A program made the position numbers and the translations under genes. Under the pieces are notes generated by a model that ran no database searches, was not told the origin of the DNA, and saw nothing but the letters and a program-made list of their open reading frames with translations. A DNA stretch of 64,000 nt, taken from positions 372,001-436,000 of the forward strand of contig JBLDXI010000045.1 of assembly GCA_047495785.1 (NCBI GenBank). Reading direction: 5' to 3'. Of the stretch, positions 56,515 through 64,000 are shown in pieces; position 1 is the stretch's first letter; each line of letters begins with the position of its first letter. This stretch comes from Lepidodermella squamata (taxonomy: Eukaryota > Gastrotricha).

Positions 56515-57516
56515 TTTACGCCATTGATAAAACTCTAATCAAAAGGAATAGGTATTGGATATTGGATATTAATATAGTATAGCCTTGCGAAATTCATACA
56601 GGCTTGAAGCTCAAAGTTCGTGAATTTAAACAAAATTCAACTGGATAAGATATATCATCACTACAATACTCTACGTAGACAAAGTTGAAAAGAAAATATA
56701 AACCGCATTTTCAATAGCAAATAGCATCAAAACGCCATCTATAAAAAATGGCTCCACTGGTTACAAACACGAAGGAGGGAGGCTTGCATGTAACAGTAGC
56801 AGTTGATAGCATTGGTATTAATAATTTAAATAATTAGTTAGTAGGTACAGCAATCATGTTCACCGTGACTAACAAGCGACTTTTAAAAGTCAGCGAATGC
56901 CATCAAACAGAATGAAAGGGTGTATCATTCCGAGGCGGAAAGACAGCTGAAGTAGCTAAAAAACTCGCATACCAATAACACAAGGTGTTCACTAAATAGT
57001 ATCCAGCTTTTAGTTTTTTTTTAGAAAACTTGGCTAACAGTCTCCGACTTCAGACTTTATTGCTGCCTTAGTTCTTCTAAGATTTCAAAGATTTCTAAGA
57101 TTTTCCAAGCTTGAACTATCAATTAAAACGTATAGGAAGGGTGACCTGGAGCCATAAGATAAAATCTGAGCTGAGACTAACAGTTCAACATTACAACGCC
57201 AAACTTTACCTACCATAAATCGATCGTCGATCGGTCCTCTTTCCTCTTTGTCACAAAACTCTGTCGCAAAAAAAAGAAAACCGGTGGCGCGCGGTTTTTG
57301 ATTATTTGAAGAATTTGATGCTCTTTACTTTTCACATTAAGAGACGTTTTTTTGAGTGAATGAATTTTTTTAATAATAATAAATTAAAGGATTCTTAACA
57401 ATATTTTCCTAGTAACGTTGTAGTTACGCTGTAGCCGCTTCAGAGCTGTCGTTTCAGCCGCATGAAACAGACGCCCTAAGTGTTCGTTCTCTATTTCACC
57501 TCACGCTTCACTATCC
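56515..57516. promoter_or_regulatory. Divergent intergenic region between cyclin K and calaxin
   Basis: About 1 kb separates the two head-to-head starts, so both promoters should lie here. No ORF of note and no recognisable motif beyond AT-rich tracts. The boundary was inferred only from gene orientation. Confidence 0.4.
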
Positions 57517-58140
57517 ATGGCTGCAGATGCTTCTCTAAAGGCAAAGCAAACGAAAATTTCGGATGATCTATACAAGAAAACTCATTTCACCCGTCATGAA
57601 GTGGAAGCTCTGGTTGTGATGTACAACAAATTGACTCCGACCAAACTTGACAGAGCCAAATTTCGCGATTTGCTGCACAACACGTTCAACATTACGGATG
57701 ATCTTTTAATGGATAGAATCTTCCGGACATTTGACTCTGATAACGATTCGCTGGTTTCACTTGAAGAGTGGATCATGAATTTATCCATCTTTTTGCGCGG
57801 AACAATGGAGGAAAAATTGCTTTATTGCTTCAAAATTTACGATCTTAATAGTGATGGCTTTATTTCTCGAGAGGAGATGTTTAGCATGCTGAAAAATTGT
57901 ATGCTCAAGCAACCCACAGAGGAAGATCCTGACGAAGGCATTAAAGATTTGGTCGAAATTGTTTTGAAGAAGATGGACTATGATCACGATGGTAAAGCGT
58001 CATTGTCTGATTACAAGAAATGTGTTGAAGCCGAGCCGCTTCTGCTGGAAGCTTTCGGGCCATGCCTACCCGATTCCCGAACAAAGCAGGCATTTTTAGC
58101 CACGTTCTCGGAAAATGCAAATGAGCTGCTGTCTGATTGA
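57517..58140 (+). CDS. CLXN: Calaxin (EF-hand ciliary dynein regulator)
   Basis: Single exon, 207 aa, the usual family length (human CLXN/EFCAB1 211). Calaxin is a neuronal-calcium-sensor-like protein that binds outer-arm dynein and its docking complex and tunes ciliary and sperm waveform to calcium. Three canonical EF-hand loops are visible: residues 73-84 ([12 protein letters not shown]), 109-120 ([12 protein letters not shown]) and 154-165 ([12 protein letters not shown]). No N-myristoylation glycine follows the start, as expected for calaxin. An AATAAA at 58214-58219 and an acceptor-like TTTTAG ending at 58248 lie between it and BBOF1, another motile-cilium gene on the same strand. Confidence 0.9.
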   Translation: MAADASLKAKQTKISDDLYKKTHFTRHEVEALVVMYNKLTPTKLDRAKFRDLLHNTFNITDDLLMDRIFRTFDSDNDSLVSLEEWIMNLSIFLRGTMEEKLLYCFKIYDLNSDGFISREEMFSMLKNCMLKQPTEEDPDEGIKDLVEIVLKKMDYDHDGKASLSDYKKCVEAEPLLLEAFGPCLPDSRTKQAFLATFSENANELLSD

Positions 58141-58258
58141 CTAATCTAACTGTGATAGTGATAAGTTGTAACCATCACGCACTGATATCAAATTTAGCCC
58201 AACAATATTGATGAATAAACAATACACTCCTAAATTATTATATTTTAGGTTTTAAAAG

Positions 58259-60695
58259 ATGGCTAAGAAGAAGAAGAGTGGAAAGGGAGACAAGAAGAAG
58301 AAGGGGTATGTCAATACATGAATTTCAAAAGATCGACATGACGTTTTCTTTTGTGTTCCTAGAAAGAAGAGCTCTCGCCCATCTGATAAGCTTAATAAGG
58401 CGGCGTCCGCTCTCAAATTGGCCGGAGACACCGCTAAAATATGGCAGCTACGAGTGGAGGAATCGGAACTGGCGAAGACGCAGTACAGAAAACTCGCTGA
58501 AAGTTGGCTTAACAAAAATCAAATCTTGCAGTCTCAAGTAGCACAGGTCGAGCGGGATACGATCGATGTCATTACTTTTCTCAAGCGTAAGGACATCGAA
58601 AAAGACCGCAAGGTATGATATGTGATTTTTTCTGAGATTAAATTTCACCATTCTCAACATTAATTACAGATCGAACTGATGGAGAGGGACTTGAACAGTA
58701 TTCAAATGAGACACAAGGAAGAGGTGGATGTGATGGCGGCCAGTTACAACCAGCGCATTCAGGAACTCGAGGAAACACTAAATAGTAAAAACCGGGAGTT
58801 GGAATGGATCCACAGCGAAATGAAAGCAGTGAAAGAGTTCCGTCGCGAAAAGACCAGAATGCAAAAAGACCTGGAGGAAATTAAAGAGGCTCTAGTTCTT
58901 GCAGAAACTGAATACAAGCGTTCGATGGCGAGAATGGAGCAAAAGTTCGTGGAAGAGAAGGTTCGGCTGCAAACTGAAGCTAATCGCAAAGTCGCTGAAC
59001 TGGCGGAAAAAGCTCATGAAGAGGCCGTGGCAAGTTTGAATGAAGCGGCTCGATCAGTTTTTCGCGAAAATGTGCGTTTAAATGCTGCCCTTACGATTCA
59101 TCGAAACAAAGAACAAAAGTTGGCCACCGATAAGAAAGAGTTAACGGAGACGGCTAAGCTGCTGGAAGGTGAACTCGAAACAGCCACTGCTCTTCTGGAG
59201 AAACAAGAGTCCGTCGAGTCTAAACAAAAAAGACGAATTGAAGAGCTGGAGGCTAAAGTAGTTGTCCTGGAAAGCGGCTTGTTGCGCATGTCGAAAGAAT
59301 TCGAATCCGAAAAGCGAGAACTTATCGAAAGAGCTAAGCTACAAAACGAATCTACGAAAAATGAATTGGTGAAAGCAGAAGCTCTGCTAGATCTGAAAGC
59401 TAAAGAACTGGTGCGAATAAAAAAGCTGGCACGTCAAATTCTCGAACAAAGGACTGAAGTCGAACGATTCATGCTTGACAGTATGGCTTTGGTCAGGTCT
59501 GAAATCGAAGCTCAAAGGCAAGTAGAATTTCGCAGATTGATCTAATCGTTCATTCGACTTTTTTCGTAAATAGGCGACAATATAAGCACGATGCACAAAT
59601 TGCTTATGAACAGCGGATGTCCTTAGCTTTTGCTGGTAGAGCTCCATTTCCCCCAGTTCGAACTTTCAAACCGTCAAATACCAGCACGAACAACGTCTTT
59701 TCCGACTTCGCTGCTGCTGAAACCCTGTGAGTACTTCTTATTTGTTTAGATCATATTTCCAGCAGCAGAAAATACTCCTGCCCAGAGACTTGTTATAGAC
59801 TCGAAGGTATTTAATATGAGAGCGATCAATTGAAATCACTGAAAAGCATGGCTTCAAACGGTGTTTCCACATCATGATATATTTTTTCACCGTTAATTCG
59901 GATTTATTATCATTCCGGAACTAGGAAAGAGCGAATTGTCGCTTACCATCAATGGGATTACGCGGCCAAGTCGAATAAGAACTCAATTTTCGACTTTGAT
60001 CTCGAGTACTTGACTCATTATTTGCATCTTTCAACTCAATGCCACATCTCACTTGTTGGCTTCACAATTTTATTTCTTGCCACAAAACTTCTCAAACCTT
60101 TTTTGTAATGTGAAAATTTCCTCAAGACACATTATACTTTCCTATTTCACAAATAACTCATATGATTTCAAGGCCTAATCTGTTCATTCAATTTTTGCAG
60201 TTTGGCTGAGTCTGGGCAGCCTATCGATATTTCAGAGTTATCTTGGGAACAGCGAGAAAAGGTATTGAGGTACCTATTCGCTCGTATGAACAAAGTTACA
60301 GGCGGCGGCTCAAATTCGAAAGATGATCAAACTTCCGCGCAGTTGAGCAGCGCCCTTGACAGCCCTCACGACTCCGACTTCAGCTACAGCAAATCATCGG
60401 GTCGCCCCTCGAAAAAAGGTGCCAAGCTACCAAAACCGCTGCTCCCAGCTCTCGTTTCTCCTCCCCCTAAATCAAATAGCCAAAGGTGAGAAAATCATCA
60501 AAGATTTGATATAGCTACATTGAAATTTGTTCTAGGCAAAGCAGTGGTAACTCAACAGGCGAACAGCCAGATTCGAAGTCAGTTTTCATCACTCAACAAG
60601 AACCAGATGGTGAAAACGCATTACCACCCATCGGCAAAACATCTCCGCCCTCAATGAACCCATTACCCCAGCAAGCCGTCGAAGCTGCTTGCTAG
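58259..60695 (+). CDS. BBOF1: Basal body-orientation factor 1 (CCDC176)
   Basis: Six exons: 58259-58305, 58363-58612, 58670-59517, 59574-59726, 60201-60485 and 60536-60695; 580 aa. BBOF1 is a coiled-coil axonemal protein of motile cilia and sperm flagella. Signature: Lys-rich start (MAKKKKSGKGDKKKKG), VITFLKRKDIEKDRK, a long central coiled coil with RSVFRENVRLNAAL, RMSKEFESEKREL and LARQILEQRTEVERFMLDS, then YKHDAQIAYEQRM, GRAPFPPVRTF, LSWEQREKVLRYLFARMN and FITQQE near the end, all in human order. The intron after exon 3 must be GC-AG (AG|GCAAGT at 59518), since the nearby GT would hit a stop. The gene starts 118 bp after calaxin. Confidence 0.92.
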
Positions 60696-61075
60696 GAGTT
60701 GACATGACCTACCGTCTGTGATCTTCTATTTTTAGTTCTTCGCGCTACCATGATCTCGCCCTATCGATCAAACTCTGTATTTTCCGTTCCATTTTTGCAG
60801 AAAAAAAGTTGTTTTCATCAATAAAAAGCATCGACAATTTATTATATAACATTTCTCGGATTGTTTTTTCTCTGCTAAAATTACCACCACAAATTTTCAC
60901 GAGTCGGTATAATATAAATATTGCCACTCCTAAGCAAAGACGCGGTTCGAAGAAGAAGAAGAAAGAGCCACAGCCTGCGCTAATCAAGTGATTCACAAAT
61001 ATAGGCGTTGTTCACAATTATCATTTGGTTACACATATAAATTATCCGGTTGGTTTTTTTCAGTTTATAATACTT
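60696..61075. other. Convergent 3' intergenic region
   Basis: Lies between the ends of BBOF1 (plus) and PPP1R21 (minus). A short Lys-rich frame (QRRGSKKKKKEPQ) near 60940-60990 is open but unsupported. The region mostly holds both 3' untranslated regions. Confidence 0.4.
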
Positions 61076-63783
61076 TCAAGACGGTTTGCCGAGTAACCGC
61101 CGCGGGTGCTTAGACGAGGAAGAACTGGATGCTGCTGCTGCGGCTGGCTGCAGCTGTTGGACCCTCAACTGGCGCTGTAGGGCTTCTGATTCATCGGCTT
61201 GTTTCACGATTCGTTCGTTCATTGAAGCGAGATGTTCGGCCATAGCGGCTAATTGGCTTTCATAAGACCGCCGAACTGTCTCCAGCTCATCATCGCGTTC
61301 TGCGAGCGATTTCTCGAGGCTGTTTACGCGAATCGATAACTGACGAGCCTGCACAAGCCGGGCGACTAACGCGCGACTCTCCGCCTTCCAAGACGCCGCC
61401 TCGGAATCAGCTCGTTGCGCGTCAGTGCTGACAAGAGAAATTCGCTCTTCAAAGTGCTTACTGACCCATGCGATATCAACGCCGTTAGGGTCCGCGTTCG
61501 AATTTGCAGCATCGGCAAGACCGTCAATCATCGAGTTTTCGCGGGTTCGCGACGAAATATTGGTCATACTGGAAGACGGCGACATGGGTGACGGCGTGGG
61601 CGCGACCGGCTGGGTGCCTGTCACCCTTTGCAACAATTTTTCGTAACGAACTTGCCGCAGCTGCGCTTCGACCATCCATCTTTCTCGTTCCTCCTCCGCG
61701 GTTTTCAACCGTTTTGAAAGACGCTCCGCCCGCTCGGCTAGGGCGGATCGTTCCGACTCGGCTTTGGCAAGAGATGCGTCCAACTCGTTGGCTCGGCTGT
61801 ACGATACTGAGGCCGGTCGGCTGGGAATGCGACTATTGGCTCGAAGGGCGATACTTCGGGCGCTGAAGTGCTGCTTCAGGGTTGCGGCTGAGTTAGTCAG
61901 AGGCGAATCTGTCACATCGGCCGATCGAGCTCGCGTATCCAGCAAGGCGCTTAGAGCGTCTAAGCTAGACGAGGCGGCTGGAAAACGAAAAAAATTAAGA
62001 AACATTATTTATAAATCCTACAACGTTGCACCAATTTGCACATAAAACAGCCTTGCGAGTTCTCAAATTTTATATTAATCCTTGGGGGAAAAAATTAAAA
62101 AAATCGTCCGATTTTGGGTAATCTGAGGGTAAAGAGGGAGCAACGCTTAGAGAATGCCCATGCCAAATTTCATTGAAAATTATTTATAATTTACGATTTA
62201 CGAGGCAGATATGGAGGTACTCCCAAATCCCAATCCGAAATTGTATTACATTTTTCAAAAATGGTTATCGCTTCAATCAAATAAGCTTTAAGCCTTTCGA
62301 AAACTGGTAATACAGAGAATTTAATGCAAAAAAGCCAGAAGTGATAACCCTTATTACGCTAATAGCAAAATGTCTCACAAAGTCAAATGTAAATATTGTG
62401 TACAAACCTGCTAAGGCTTGAAGAGCTGAATCAAGTGGAGGCTTCAATTCGACGCGTCCAACAAAAGCAACAACAAGCGAAGCGTAGTGATCGTGAACGA
62501 GGCCAGACGCCGACGAAGAAAGTTGAGCAAGCCGCAGCCATTCGGAGGCAGCCGATGGTGTTTCATTCATCGATAAAATGCTACCCGCCTCTCGGCTGAG
62601 ACCCACCAGCCGGTCTAGGGTCTCGCAAACACCATGCGATGACGCTTGTAGTGTAGCGTCACTGCTTGCGATAAACTGGCGCAGCGATGCCGCTAAACTT
62701 TCAATTGTCGAAGAGCCCTGCGAAACAATTGCTGAATTCGACAGCCCATTCGGATTCTGTTGCAGCTTTTGCAATGAAGATCGCGCTTGCGATGACGCGG
62801 TATTCAACGCGGGATTGGATATGCCACTTCGTTGGATCAAAGTCAACATAGCCGTTCCGTAGGCACCGAGTGAAAGTAGCAGCGAATCGGTATTCTAGAA
62901 AAATATTTTGTTATTTTTAGGTAGAAAACGAGAAAAGGTAACTTACGGAAGTAAAACTGGCAATGCTTTTGCTTCTTTGGCGGCTAGAAACTGAAGCAGC
63001 GGAGTCGTCATCACAATAGTCCAAATTGAGCCGCATATATTCGGGAGGGCAGAGGGAATCGGCGAGTAGCAAGCTTGAAGAGCCCTGCTCGCCTTTGCCG
63101 TGCTTCATTTGCGATTCTAACGACGCAACTTTCGCCTCAAGCATTGAAATCGTCGAATCTTTATCGCTAGAACTCTGCTGCAATTGCTTTTCTAACGTAG
63201 CAACCCTCATCGACAGTTGATCTCGCTCTTGTTTCAGCCCAGCCGTGGCTTTTTGATGCTTTTGTTCCGCGGATAATAAATCGTTTTCAAGAGCACTCAT
63301 TCTCTTCGCGGTTAAATCAGTCTGCTCTTTCGTCATCGCCTCAATATTTTCCAATCGATTTCTCAAATCAGAATTTTCCTGAATACGCTTCATCAATTCC
63401 TGCTCGACAACGTCATCAGGTTGCCGATGATGATCGTTTGCTTTATTCGACTTCCCCGCCGGTTGTGCCTTGCCGTTGAAGGTCGTCATTTCAGACTGTA
63501 GGACTTCGATTCGTTTTAATAATTGGTCATTTCGAAAACGAAATCCGTCCATCTCTGCCTCGACCCGGCGCAATTCTTGATCCTTTTTACGCCGTTCATC
63601 TTCGGCCTGTTTTGATCGTCGCTGTTCCTCGGCGAGTAATCGCTTCAAATCATTGTTTTGCGCCAAAACTTTGGCAATATCGGTCTTCGAACCGGTCGTT
63701 GAAACACTACGACCATCAGGGGTGACAGCTCCGCCGCCAGAAAAGGACGAATGAATACTTTCTACCTCACCTTGCTCGCTCAT
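61076..63783 (-). CDS. PPP1R21: PPP1R21 (FERRY complex coiled-coil protein)
   Basis: Three exons, 63783-62947, 62894-62408 and 61977-61076; 741 aa (human 780). PPP1R21 is a PP1-interacting endosomal protein and a core subunit of the FERRY Rab5 effector complex linking mRNAs to early endosomes. The N-terminal coiled coil contains VLAQNNDLKRLL and RVEAEMDGFRFRNDQLLKR (human EMDSLTFRNLQLAKR). The middle exon is a mostly helical, Ser/Leu-rich domain. The C-terminal coiled coil carries RWMVEAQLRQVRYEKLLQR and RRSYESQLAAMAEHLASMNE (human KRSYEDQLSMMSDHLCSMNE). Convergent with BBOF1. A short N-terminal Ser/Gly-rich extension precedes the coiled coil. Confidence 0.88.
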
Positions 63784-64000
63784 ATTTAGGTCATTGTTAC
63801 ACTTAATATAATAAAAAATATACCTAAGAAATAGAAAAAGTTATAACACAAGTCTGAAATTTTATAAATAGAGTGGAAAACTCAACAATGATAACTTGAT
63901 GAGCAACGATAATCTCAAGACAATCGAGCTTTTTTAAACCGCTTCGATTTCACAAAATTTGGGTCATCGTAGCATTCTTGAAATAAATCGTCGACAGGTT
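63784..64000. other. Upstream region of PPP1R21, window edge
   Basis: AT-rich sequence 5' of PPP1R21. No ORF or motif recognised. Confidence 0.4.

Noticed and set aside
60809-60991. Lys-rich ORF (SKKKKKEPQPALIK) between BBOF1 and PPP1R21
   Set aside because: Low-complexity tail after AT-rich sequence, with no initiation context. It could be an alternative last exon, but nothing supports it.
1-64000. CRISPR arrays, bacterial operons, Shine-Dalgarno sites
   Set aside because: All conserved genes are spliced metazoan genes; prokaryotic feature types do not apply.

Overview
This is a gene-dense stretch of an invertebrate animal nuclear genome. All the genes are spliced metazoan families. Most introns inside conserved genes are only about 45-90 nt with GT...AG ends, although some are inflated to several kb by transposon remnants. 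Two motile-cilium genes (calaxin and BBOF1) show that the organism makes motile cilia or flagella, which argues against a nematode. The lineage cannot be fixed from the sequence. Very short same-strand gene spacing, with a TAG 3'-splice-like site 10-24 nt before several start codons, fits a spliced-leader/operon animal, but this is inference.

Layout. (1) 1-1.2 kb: a terminal-inverted-repeat element. (2) 1.7-12.1 kb, minus strand: class A GPCR paralogue A. Its 3.2-kb and 5.4-kb introns hold Helitron/PIF1-type helicase, LINE ORF1-like, integrase and hAT-like debris, a 48-bp fold-back repeat and one possible nested unknown gene. (3) 12.8-27.2 kb, minus strand: a nine-exon Furry (FRY) gene encoding about 3170 aa, also with transposon debris in its two long introns. 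(4) 27.5-29.1 kb: an unresolved stretch of short coding-like segments, including a C2-C2 zinc ribbon. (5) 29.95-38.9 kb, plus strand: mitochondrial ketoacyl-ACP synthase (OXSM), an NSD-type histone H3K36 methyltransferase, a threonine synthase-like PLP enzyme (THNSL2) and ER membrane complex subunit EMC10. They are closely spaced and operon-like. (6) 39.4-40.9 kb: a 96-aa secreted protein and, convergently, an orphan type I membrane protein. (7) 41.3-51.8 kb, minus strand: GPCR paralogues B and C, separated by 4 kb of AT-rich DNA. (8) 54.3-56.5 kb, minus strand: cyclin K. (9) 57.5-60.7 kb, plus strand: calaxin followed 118 bp later by BBOF1. (10) 61.1-63.8 kb, minus strand: PPP1R21.

The housekeeping genes sample unrelated systems: chromatin and transcription elongation (NSD, CDK12/13-cyclin K), mitochondrial fatty acid synthesis, ER insertion, endosomal trafficking and cell morphogenesis (FRY). 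The calaxin-BBOF1 pair is functionally coherent. The most unusual feature is the trio of GPCR paralogues. All keep D2.50 and a DP/NPxxY motif, but all replace the DRY arginine with asparagine, lack the TM3 disulphide cysteine, and share an extracellular N-terminal region of about 100 residues.

Exon boundaries were read by eye from splice consensus and checked for reading-frame phase. Untranslated regions were not delimited.
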